A stretch of 48,407 nt of DNA from Helochares maculicollis (lineage: Eukaryota > Arthropoda > Insecta > Coleoptera > Hydrophilidae): the NCBI GenBank assembly GCA_033557835.1, contig JAWQRO010000216.1, positions 1-48,407 of the forward strand. The letters run 5' to 3'. The translations under genes were made by a program, and so were the position numbers. Of this stretch, positions 1 to 10,369 are shown piece after piece (position 1 is the first letter of the stretch; every line of letters starts with the position of its first letter). A model generated the notes under the pieces. It worked only from the letters and a program-made list of their open reading frames with translations. It was not told where the DNA came from and made no database searches.

Positions 1-14
1 AGAATCAAAAATTC

Positions 15-17
<3 letters not shown>

Positions 18-69
<52 letters not shown>
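18..69. repeat. (TA)n microsatellite
   Basis: About 25 uninterrupted TA dinucleotides. The tract runs straight into the TA that borders the inverted-repeat element starting at 70. The element therefore probably inserted at, or beside, a TA-rich site, and the left target duplication cannot be distinguished from the microsatellite. Confidence 0.97.
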
Positions 70-72
<3 letters not shown>

Positions 73-259
73 GGTATCGAAGAATTAATTTCCAATACTT
101 AACTTGCATGTTAAGAAGGCCAATGTGACCATGACCTGGTATTTTCTAACTATAAATAAAAATGTTGAAAATTTGGCTAATTTGGGACTACTGGTATAAT
201 TGAAATGATGCCGATAAACCATTCTGGTTTAAAGAATATTTTGCAGACACGACGGCACC

Positions 260-770
260 AATAGCATCACAATCAAACACGTCGTCAGATCTTTTAAAAC
301 CTCAAGACTAAATTTTTTCATGAACACAAAACCGTCTTTATCAATGAGAAGCAGAAAAAGAACATAAACAGCCATTAAAGTCAAAATTTATAACTCCACG
401 TTTTTTCGAATCATTTAAAACAGAACGTGACCTCGAACAACATCGCTTTGTATTACTTTCTTCCGCCGCCAGAAAGACCATTACATCATACATCGCAAGC
501 TACCGTCACCTTTATCTTTATAAAATACCGGCATGCGAATCAAAACAAAGCGTTAGATCCTTCATAATCACGAGATATTTCGCGAACACAAAACCTTCTT
601 AGTAACACAAAGACAAAAAAAGAGCATAAGCAACCATTTAAATAAAATTTTATTCGAGCGCGTTATTTTTCGAACTGGAGATCCAACGTGACCTCGAAAT
701 AATATTGCTTTATATTAACGCCCGCATGAAGGGTGATTATATCATACATCGCAAACTAAACAATAACTTA
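260..770 (+). repeat. internal tandem duplication, two units of about 257 bp, in copy A
   Basis: Two diverged direct repeats lie head to tail. Each carries, in order, a CACAAAACC block, a run of AAAAAGA, an ACGTGACCTCGA block, and TCATACATCGCAA at its end. The spacing between matching marks is about 256-261 bp. The same arrangement is present in copies B and C with different unit numbers. Confidence 0.8.
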
Positions 771-1272
771 ATTGTCGACATTCTTTATCGTTAAAATTCG
801 ATGGCTAGTTAAAGACGATGGACTACAGTCAATTTCTATCACAATTAACAGTACAATAGCATGTTATTGTGGTTGTAAATTTTTTGCGCTTTACGTTTTT
901 TGATGAGCATTCGCTTTCATTTTTATCACCTTGTTTACAATAAAATGATGGCTTTTCTCGTTTCGTGCTTAGTAAGTTCAGATGATTTGCATATTAGTTA
1001 ATATTGTCTTTCTTTGAATAAGGCATAAAGAAACGTTTAGCTAACCTACTAAATAGTAAATAATGTTTTAAAAACAAATTGAAATGGACGCATTCCGACC
1101 ATACACGTGCGCTTGTTTTTTTCTCTCCGGTTGCAATTTATTGGGTTGCTAACTTTTTTGGCTCGTCTTTATTGCTTTTCAACAAGGGTTTTTTAATATT
1201 ATTTTTTCACTTTCGAGTCCAGATCCTTAAAGCGTAAACAAGAAGGTGATTATTTAAAAAACTGATAAAGTT

Positions 1273-1295
1273 CGTCAGTCGTCGTTCGACTGACG
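1273..1295. repeat. 9-bp inverted repeat (hairpin) inside copy A
   Basis: CGTCAGTCG and CGACTGACG flank a 5-nt loop. Copy C lacks this segment: there the sequence passes from TTCGT directly to CTGTGGTTC, a deletion of roughly 40 bp. Confidence 0.85.
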
Positions 1296-1346
1296 ACGTC
1301 ATAGGGAATTCCAACTGTGGTTCTTAACAAGTAAATGTAATTAATA

Positions 1347-2413
1347 CGAGGTGTGTTCAATAAGTATCGCGAAGTTTGAATTTTCGCGGGCTACGTATAT
1401 TCGAATTTCGATTTTTTTGTGGCGTTATGTTGGTACTTATGTCTCACTTTACCTATTCAAAAAATGGATCAAAGAATCTGTATCAAATTTTATGTGAAAA
1501 ACGAAATTAAGTGCGCGGATGCATTCCGAATGTTGACTGTGGCATACGGAGAAGCTACCTTGGACATAAGCAACGTTTATCAGTGGTACAAAATGTTCTC
1601 AGAAGGCCTAGAAGATGTGAACGAGCACTTCAATAACAGACGAAAAAAATTGATGAAGCGAAGAAAATGGTATTGGCCAATCGTCGAATCACCGTTAGAG
1701 AAGCTGCTGAGGACCTAGACATATCGATTGGCTCGTGCCGTTCGATTTTTAACAATGATTTGGCCAAAAATAGCTTCGCATGAAAATTGCTAATAAGCTG
1801 TTGGACTCTGTCCGCCACGACCCAAATTTGCTTCAAAGGGTCATAACTGGTGACTAATCGTGGGTTTACGGTTATGACGTAGAAACCAAAGCTCAATCTT
1901 CTTAATGGAAGCTGCCGCACGTTCTTGCCACAATGTAGAACGGTCAATAAGGAATATCACCTGCAAGTTATGCGCAATTTGCGTGAAGTAATCCGCCAGA
2001 AACGAGCGGATTTGTGGAAGAACAAAAAGTGGCTTTTTCACCACGATAACGCCCTTACTCACACATCGTTGCTTGTGCGCGACTTTTTGGCTAAAAACAA
2101 CACACTAATGATGCCGCAGCCACCATATTGCCCAGATCTGGCCCCCTGTGACTTTTTCTTGTTCCCGAAACTAAACTGGCCCATGAAAGAACGACGCTAT
2201 GCTAATATTGACGAGATAAAGATGGTATCGAAGGAGGAGCTGAACAAGATAAAGGAAAATGATTTTTTTAAGTGCTTCGAAGATTGGAAAAAACGTTGGC
2301 ACAAGTGTATAATATCGCATGGGCATTATGTTCAAGGGGACAAAATATATATATTCATGAATAAACAAATAACTTTTGAAAAAACACAAAATTCGCTTTT
2401 TGAACACACCTCG
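1347..2413 (+). mobile_element. mariner-family (DD34D) transposon, nested in copy A
   Basis: The left terminal repeat CGAGGTGTGTTCAATAAG matches the reverse complement of the right end, CGAGGTGTGTTCAAAAAG, over about 18 bp with one mismatch. TA lies on both sides (1345-1346 and 2414-2415), as expected for mariner insertion. The length of 1067 bp is short of the usual 1.25-1.3 kb, consistent with an internal deletion in the transposase gene. It inserted into the TA of the motif ATTAATATCTCG of the older element; copy C shows the same motif unoccupied at about 48117-48128. The right target site still matches after insertion, so the ends of the mariner are well fixed. Confidence 0.95.
1464..2380 (+). 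pseudogene. mariner transposase, broken
   Basis: The frame begins at the ATG at 1464 with a recognisable mariner N-terminal DNA-binding region (FYVKNEIKCADAF, then VYQWYKMFSEG) and is lost near 1620. The next block continues in another frame at about 1665-1780 (NRRITVREAAEDL, ISIGSC). The first catalytic Asp is still visible in VITGD at 1840-1854, but a TAA stop at 1855 follows immediately where mariners have Glu. After KLPH at about 1920 a stretch of roughly 35-40 residues is missing. The C-terminal block from 1925 is intact: HHDNALTH and, 34 residues after its Asp, PCDFFLFPKL, giving the D34D spacing typical of mariner. A functional enzyme of this family would cut and paste at TA sites; this one cannot be made in one piece. 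The end coordinate is approximate, because the frame runs on into the right terminal repeat. Confidence 0.93.
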
Positions 2414-2521
2414 TATCTCGATTACTAATTATGCTTCAAAGTGCAAACAAAAACCTATCGCTTATTATTTCTTATATCTACCACTCCTTTAAGTTTTGTA
2501 AGTTAATTTTGAAACACCCTG

Positions 2522-5500
2522 TTTATGTATATAAATACACCTATGAAGGATTACTTTAAGACCAATTGAGGTGTTTAATTGTTAACAAGAATAAAATTTG
2601 ATGACGACAAAAAGAATTACTTTTTTTTGCCTAACTTGCCTTACATAGTTTTATATCAGTTTATTAATAAACGTGTTTTAGAATTTATTTATCGACAGAT
2701 TAGGTACATTTACTATTTAATGAACTCTTTTTTTATAAAAAAGTTTAATCGACTTTTATACAGAGAAATTATTGTTAGTCCTTAGGCTTTATAAAAAATA
2801 ATCCCTTAAAATGTACTCTCAATTAACTTTTCTAAACATAGCTAAATAAATTCAAGGTTTTTTACTACAATTTGCCTCACTTAATCGCTAATATTTGTTT
2901 ACGCAAATTCAAAGTCAAAGGCAAGCTGTAGTTTCAGCATAACAAATTTAACACACTGCACTTCTAAAGATGATTTATTTTTTACTTCATATTTATGTTC
3001 ATAATGAGAAATAAAGTATTTTGATAAAGCATAAACCACTGTTACAAGCAGTAAAAAGTAAAGCTGGTAAAACTTAAATCCAAATTCTCTCTCTCTCTCT
3101 TTCTCTCTAAAGACGTCATTTTTAAATATAATATGCTCCATATACTAAAATATTATACATCCAAGGTTGTGCTTTTAAAGCAAATCAACATAAAGTCTAT
3201 ATAATTTTAACCAACAGACTATAGACTTAAGACAATTAGCTTAGCAGGAGCAATGTTGTCTAAGAAACAAGCAGGCTCTAGCCTGTGCTTTTCTTATTTA
3301 ATATTATTTTAATATAACTAAAGCTGCCGGAACATAAAAATAATTATTCAGTACTGCAAAATATGAAAAATGTTTCAAGTAAATTTTTCGGATTTAGACA
3401 AGCTATGGTTTAAATGTAGTTTTAATATAAATACCGTTCATTTTATGACAGATATTTGTGAATTTTATCTTTTCCAAACAGAGTTTTGTATTTTTATACT
3501 TTTTAACTCTAGCATTTTTTGTTGAAATGAGTTTTCTATAAAATGTATTAAATATAAGTTATCACGAGTTAATATAAATTTCTAGATTGCAAATGTTTCA
3601 CATAGATACACATTTAGTTATTTATGCGGTTAAAAATAGCAAATCAAAAAGAATAATTCAAATCCATTAACTATAGTTAACGAAACTGTTGAAGGTGCCA
3701 TAGCTGAGCGAGTTGATAGTTCCAATCTCTTAGCAATAAGACACCTGCAAGTTAGTTGTAAGTTTTTAAGAAAAGAATATTTCTTTTGAAGATAAAGAAA
3801 AAACATTAATACAAAATGAATCAGTGGATTTAGCTAACCACAAAACTAACATAAGTAGATTACTTTTTTAATGATAATGGATTATTAATATAAGAAAATC
3901 GTAATATGGGTTAAAATCTTTATTAAACGAAATGTTTGCTGGTAAGGATCAGTATCGTGCGCTTACCCATAAGTAAGCATAAGTTTGTAGAATTCTAAGA
4001 TCATCTTTATATGGACATGAATTAACGGAAGATGACCCAAACAAAAGTTTATGCGTGTAGGGGAGCCTTTTTGCGTAAGGGCGTATGTACGTAAGTTCGT
4101 GCATGCGTTTTAGGTGGAGCAATGAAATTTGCTCTATGGCTATTATCACAAAATCGTAAAAGTGTGTCAACTTTTAAGACACGTAGTACCACTGGAAATA
4201 CCTGTTTACTTATAGTTTTGACATTTTTTCTTGTAATCTAACCGTTCAAGCAGAGATATAGTGTTGAAATTTTGTGTACGTTTTAAATGACACGAAAAAA
4301 TGGAAGATTTAAAATTTCAACATGATGGGAGCAATAAAAGTGCTTTTTCTAATTCTAAAATGTCCATGTTTAGTTGGCTTTGACATAAAATAAAATACAA
4401 AACTGATACTGAGGTATCCAACATTATAAAATTAGCAAGTTGTTTTGTGTAAATTGAAAAACGGAACACTCTATGGGACCCATACTTTAGGATTAATTTA
4501 CAATGTAATATTGGACGCTTATGCAAAAAGCATGTTTTATTAGAAACTTTCTTTATAATATATTGTTAGTTTTTCTGTAATACAAGGTATTTCACTTTTT
4601 CTAATATTTAAAATTGTTTCTTTTCAAGTACTGAAAAAGAACTGAATATTCTTCAAAATCTTTTTATATTGTTAAATGTGTGTGTTGAAGTATATGTAAA
4701 TAATACATTTCTAAAATTTTAATTGCATTTTTGCATTGGGTTTGGGTTTTGGTTATATAATTATTAACATCCGAAAGACTATGTATTGTATGTCTACAAG
4801 AATATTGAGCAGACACTGCCCAGTAGAAAAATGTAAATAAATGTTAATAATTAATAATTCTAATCTAATTTTTTAGATAGTATCTTATAGGTACTTTGCA
4901 AACGACTTCAATTTGAACCTTGTCAAAGCTCAACAATTACTGTCGTCTCATTAAGTTTCTTGATATACATACAGAGAGAGCATTATGTATGTATTTGTAT
5001 GAACTAAGAGGCAGTTTAAATTTCTTGTTTCAACTTACATGTTACTTTTAATCGCCTTTGTTTTACGGTTTATTCTTTGGTTTCGGGTTACTGTTTATTG
5101 GCTGAAGAGATATTTACACTACAACGATAGGTCATTAGCTTATTGTTGGAAAGAGATTACAGAGGGTTAACTTGTAATCCTTGTTTATTGAATCCCGTAC
5201 ATTAACATTTTCTACTCTGTACTTTAACACTATGCTATTGTTATAAAAAGTATATTAAAGGGAACATATAAAAATCAACCCTCAAATTTTTAAAAAATTT
5301 CCTATTTGGAGGTCTCTAAATCTACCTAATCCATTTTTGGCTTATCAAGTGTGCATGTTTGTGTAGCACTAGAATGGAGTGACCATAAATTTTTATTTGT
5401 AAGCAAGTTATTCGCCTCATTGAAATTGTCGAGTTTAGTTTCTACAGCAAAACTTTGAATTTTTTAAAGAACCACACACACAAAATAAATATGAAATGTG

Positions 5501-5939
5501 GTGTAGACAAAATAAGATAAAATATAATATAAAAGTAGTCTGATAGAAAATGTGGAACCATTCCGAAACACAGTGATCATTTTTATACATCTTAGGCATA
5601 TTGGAAAAATTATATTTAGCTATATTTCTTGAACGTGTAAATACAGATATACACTTTTTAAATAACAAGCCTTAACCAAAAAGACCAGCTGTAATTGCAA
5701 GAAAAATTTAATCAACAAGTGACCACAATTATGCTTTGCAAAACATAAAAACACATTATACTTTTCAATATGAATCATTCCATAGCTTACCTAGTTAGAT
5801 TTTATTTAGATGAGCCTTTAAGTTGCCTCTTGTAATCGCGTATTGACACTTTGAAACCGGATATTAAAAGCAAAGTTTTGAGAGGTCTGCTAAATTAAAA
5901 TCATAATCAATAGCCACACGAAGATTCCTGTATAATATT
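2522..5939. other. AT-rich intergenic DNA, no gene seen
   Basis: Open frames here are at most about 80 codons, overlap on both strands, lack recognisable motifs and show no splice-flanked coding look. A (CT)n tract lies at 3085-3108. I see no tRNA and no paired transposon ends. Confidence 0.7.
3085..3108. repeat. (CT)n microsatellite
   Basis: A run of CT dinucleotides with a single TT interruption, equivalent to GAGA on the minus strand. GAGA tracts can recruit GAGA factor in insects, but nothing else here points to a promoter, so I record it only as a simple repeat. Confidence 0.9.
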
Positions 5940-7090
5940 TCACTTTCAATTCTATGTACGATCGTCATTCAGCAAGTGGCTTCAACTAAAATAAAATTAG
6001 CATAGAAACGGGTTTTTTTCATTCGAATAGAATTCTGCATCGATATCCTTTGTCTAATGGACAAAGCGCAACAAATAATGTCATTATAGAAACTCAGCTG
6101 TAACCACAACGACACCAGGCAAACGAACTGCGACAGGATATCGACACCTACGTCACCGTCCCCTCTGATAAATAGCTGCAGAGATAGCAGTAGATTTTCT
6201 TCATTTTCTTATGGTAATGAGACCTTCATCAACGCAAAAATTTCCACTCATAAAGGCCTCGCTCCGACCTGGGAAGAGTTAATTTATGGAATTTCCATTG
6301 TAATTTGTAAAAGTTTAGCACAATAATTTTCGTGCTGAGAAAAGAAAAAAGCTTTGTAGCCTTATTCCATTAACTATATATACACGCAGTTCCATCTTTG
6401 TTAGCTGGACGTTTTTTTATAAACGAGCGGCGAAACTTTTTGATTAATTTAGAAGGGGTAAGTTAATTAACCGGCAATGTTATCTAAATAAGAGAAGTTT
6501 TTCACTTGTGTCCTTTTTCAACTGTTCACATTAAAGTTAATTTCGTCTAGAAGAGGAGACTCAATTTTTTACGTCGTAAGTGACAAAAGGTACCTAATGC
6601 AAAAAACGCAGCTGTCTATACTTAATATCTTTCATAATTAGTGTAGGAAATTATTAAACATTTTATTAACCCAAACTGGGAAAAATTTAATTTGAATTTC
6701 AAATTAGATGGTTAATTAAACAACTGCGATATTTATTAAGTTAGTCGGTATTTGGGAGCAGATTTAGCTGGGGAGCGCGACCCGCTTTATTTCATCTGAA
6801 AGATAGGTTACTATTTGTGGCAGACTTGGATCATAAATATGCAAACTTTCAACCAACGATGAATATTTGAAGGTAGGATGTTTTCTATACATTCTTATTC
6901 AATCTCTTTCGATAAAAATGCATTTTTATCGTGGTTACACTTTAGAGTTACTACGTATCAGCGGCGAATATGCAAACCTGCAACGATTTATTGCCGGGTG
7001 GAACGAATAAATGTTGGCGAATGAAAATAAGAGGAGGGTTTATTTTACAGAGCGTAAATTTTGTATATCGATGGCTGTGATTTTTTATTG
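5940..7090. promoter_or_regulatory. non-coding island of higher sequence complexity, candidate cis-regulatory DNA
   Basis: Compared with the surrounding poly-A/poly-T-rich sequence, 5940-6350 and 6740-7090 hold balanced base composition, more CpG and GC-containing words (for example GACACCAGGCAAACGAACTGC and GGGGAGCGCGACCCGC). No frame longer than 60 codons is open. Islands of this kind in insect gene deserts are often conserved enhancers. This is inferred from composition only, and I recognise no specific factor sites. Confidence 0.25.
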
Positions 7091-8718
7091 AAACGTTGGC
7101 CATTTGACTTTTGGAAAACAAAAATGAAGATCATGAAACAGGTTATTTAAAATAAATAACAAAACAGTAAATGCTGTAAGACTTTTAACTACAATATTTC
7201 AAGTCATTAGTGCAATTGGGAATATTTGAATTTTAAGTTTTACATGTAGCTCACAGAAACTTTCACAAAACTATAAAGGCTAGAAAGAATTTCAATGCCA
7301 GATGACGTTCTAAACGAATTATCTCTAGAAAATATTGATAAAGGAAAGTTAAAAAGAATCGTTCGATTTCGAAGAGAAAGTGGATAACATAAATTGCCTT
7401 AATGCATTTATAACTGAGTTAAAGGAGTCGAACTTATAAAGGATCAAAAAGCAATCAATAATTCTGTCTTTCTATGTACTGATAGATTTCGATTCTTTAC
7501 GACGCGACACAACTTTATTTAATTAATTCTTTAAGGATGGAGATATTTCAGAACATACCCTACCCGATAACACGCACATTTAAAAGCAATCAAAAAAGGC
7601 AATCAGCTCTATTGCTTTTTTAGTTAAATCCTGACCTGAACGTTCCAATTTTATTACACGGAGAAATGACAAGTCGGTCATGCCTTGAAGAATGCGGAAA
7701 AACATATTGGATAACACAAACATTTACTTAAGCGCTTTTGGGTGAAGTAGTTTTAAATATTTACAGGCAATTTATCATCTGAATACACCGAATTTATTGG
7801 CAGATACCTCCAACCTATAACTACAATTGCAATAGGCTGATATTTTTAGAGTTGGTAACTTTTTAACTTAATTTATTGTTTCATCCTACCACTTAAAGGC
7901 GTAGGTTCTCTATATTAGAAACATTTTATGTTGCTGCTGAAAGTTTAAAGAACTTGAAGACAATAAGGCATTAACTAAATAATTTAACTTGATTAATCCA
8001 CTTTGCATTAAAACTTTCCACCCTTTGTTTTAAATACAAACTTATCTATCTTTTATAACTAACCTATTTACATTGTATCATTTTTATTGCCTGCTAAAAG
8101 TTTATTTCACTGCGATTTTACTTCACATTTCAGCAATGCGTTGTTTCATTTGCGTTTTTATAGCGTGTTTAGTATTCGAAAATTCGATTATGCGCTGCAT
8201 GGAAATAAATGAGCGCAATCTTCTAAAGCTATGAAAAAAAGAGTATCAAAATATTCAGATGAGCTCGCTTATTCTGCTGTTACTTACTTTAATTATTTAG
8301 TAAAAGTGAAGTTTTTTATAGCGTTCAATGCCCTGAACATGAAGGGTGAATTTTTACTTCAAGAACGCACAATTTAGTACTCTACAAGCAATGATTTTAT
8401 ATTCCTTAACCATAGAGGATTTCATTATATTTAAACTATTTTAAAATTAAATGATTGTAACGTGTTAGAAAAATCTGAAATATCTTAATTATTTCTGTAT
8501 ACCTGCATATACTACCAAAATTATATTATATAGATGTAATATATTTAAAAGCAAAAATCTGGAATTCATCCACCCAAATTTTTCGTTTTGCTGATATAAA
8601 AGCTTATTTATTAGAACATAATTAACTAGGTTAACGTTTCCTTGAAATTTTAATTTTTTTCGTTTACAATTTAACACAGAAAACATGCTTAAACGGTAGG
8701 TTAGTTACTCCTTATATA
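7091..8718. other. AT-rich intergenic DNA, no gene seen
   Basis: No frame above 65 codons, no recognisable motif, and no repeat boundary before copy B begins at 8719. Confidence 0.65.
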
Positions 8719-10367
8719 CAGCCTGTTTCAAAATTAAGTTACAAAACGTCAAGTTAAAAAGCGATAGGTTTTTGTTTGCATTTTGGGACATAATTAGTAA
8801 CCGAGATATTAATTACACGTACATGTTAAGAGCCACTGGCGGAATTCCCTATGACGTCGTTGGTTGAAGACAGACGAATTTTATTGCTATTTCAAAGAAT
8901 TCCCTTCTTGTCTACGCTTAATACAGCTGGACTCGAGCAGACGAAATAATAATAAAAATAGCCATGTTGCAAAGGAATATAGACAAGCGAAAAGAATTAA
9001 GAGTCTGTTAAATTTCGAAGAGGAGGGACAATGAGCACATGTGTGGCAAATTTTTAACTAATATTTTCATTCCATGTATTTTATTCATTATTTACGATTA
9101 TGCAAGTTCGCTAAACTAGAAAGGTATAAGCTTTATTCAAAGAATGAAGTTTTTATTATCATGTAAATCACATAAACCTATTAAATACGAAATTAGAAAG
9201 AAATGCTCTTTTTTTAGTGGCTAAAATCATATAAATGAAAGCGCATACTAGGCTACTCTAAAACCTACAAAAAACCAGAGCAACAAATTACAACCACAGA
9301 GGCAAGAGAAGCTCCACTTGTTTACTAGAGTTTTTATTTGAGTCGATAAGTTAAATTCAACGCCAGCTAATAAGATATTTATTTTGTAACTGCTTTACAA
9401 TTTATTTAATTTGATATTTAACAACTTTTGCATTTTTCGTATAATTATTATAGTTTATTTGAAGATATTTACGTTCCCGGCTCCTCGAAGATCATTTGCC
9501 CCTTCTGTCGATATCTGTTAGACCAGGTCACAAATTTACTTTTGTGCGTTGAATTTAAGTCGCTTTAGATTTAAAACTTAACAGGTAAAATAAATGCAAT
9601 TTCTTATTGGCAAAGACGTATTATTGGAATTTTGCACTGACTACTTATCAGTTTACAAATATGAATTAGTTTGTGATGCACGATATAAACACCATTCTTG
9701 CGGCGGAAGATCTAACATTAAGTGAAATTCTTGCAAGGTCACGAGCTGTCTTCTGCAATTGACTTCAATAAAAATTGACTTTAATGATTATTTATGTTAT
9801 TTTATCTGTTTCTGTTTCATGAGGAGGGTTCGCGTTCCCAAAAAAATTTAACTACGTGATTTTTACCAATCTAACATTTGGTTTTGATTGTGTTGCCTGT
9901 ATTTTTATAGAGATAAAAGTTACGTTAGTTTGCGATGTATGATGTAATCGTATTTTTTGCGACGGAAGACAAAGCGATCTATTTTCCTGGCCACGTTCTG
10001 TTTTAAATGATTCGAAAAAACACGGAGCTATAAAATTTGACTTAAATGGTTGCTTATGTTCTTTTCTGTTTATCTTTGATAAGGACGGTTTTGCGTTCAT
10101 GAAAACGTTTAAACTCGAGGTTTTGAAGGATCTAACGACATGTTTTATTGTGATGCAGCTATTTTTATGGCAATAACGGTGCTGTTGTGTCTGCATAATA
10201 TTCTATAACCTAGCATGGTCTATCGGCATCATTTCAATCATACCAGAAGTCCCAAATTAGCCAAATTTATAAAATTTTTTGTTATACTTAGAAAATACCA
10301 GGTCATAGTCATATTGGCGATCTTAACATGTGGGCTAAGTATTTGAAATTAATTCTGCAACATACTG
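8719..10367 (-). mobile_element. TA-flanked TIR DNA element, copy B (longest copy)
   Basis: The plus-strand left end CAGCCTGTTTCAAAATTAA corresponds to the right end of copies A and C, so this copy is inverted. The other end reads TTAATTCTGCAACATACTG. TA flanks both sides (8717-8718 and 10368-10369), a clean target duplication. At 1649 bp it is longer than A (about 1.38 kb without mariner) and C (1307 bp), largely because it carries a third, very diverged internal unit. Comparable marks lie near 10087, 9830 and 9618, i.e. spacings of about 257 and 212 bp. A 114-codon minus-strand frame (9852-10196) lies across the first two units; it shares residues with a frame in copy C but resembles no family I know. 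Confidence 0.85.
9590..10180 (-). repeat. internal tandem units (three) in copy B
   Basis: On the minus strand three diverged direct repeats can be followed by the block AAAACCGTCCTTATCAA, a weaker AACCCTCCTCATGAAA, and the weakest CGTCTTTGCCAATAAGAA. Each of the first two is followed by a GTGACC-type block and a CATCGCAAACTA or CATCACAAACTA terminus. Divergence increases toward the element's distal side. The third unit is the least certain. Confidence 0.6.
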
Positions 10368-10369
10368 TA

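Larger units (their letters stand above)
70..2521 (+). mobile_element. TA-flanked TIR DNA element, copy A (interrupted by a mariner)
   Basis: The left end reads CAGGGTATCGAAGAATTAA and the right end, reverse-complemented, reads CAGGGTGTTTCAAAATTAA, so the copy has imperfect terminal inverted repeats of about 19 bp. It is collinear with copy C (46925-48231, same orientation) and with copy B (8719-10367, opposite orientation). Without the nested mariner it is about 1.38 kb. It contains two diverged tandem units of about 257 bp: the motif ATCATACATCGCAA recurs at 485 and 741, and GAACACAAAACC recurs near 322 and 583. A 9-bp-stem hairpin lies at 1273-1295. No intact long frame is visible, so this looks like a non-autonomous or fully decayed element. 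The TA flanks (clear in copies B and C) and the CAG termini suggest the Tc1/mariner group, but that assignment is inference. The right flank is TT rather than TA, probably from mutation. Confidence 0.85.

Noticed and set aside
1630..2062. Minus-strand frames of 105 and 73 codons across the mariner
   Set aside because: They are antisense shadows of the plus-strand transposase remnant.
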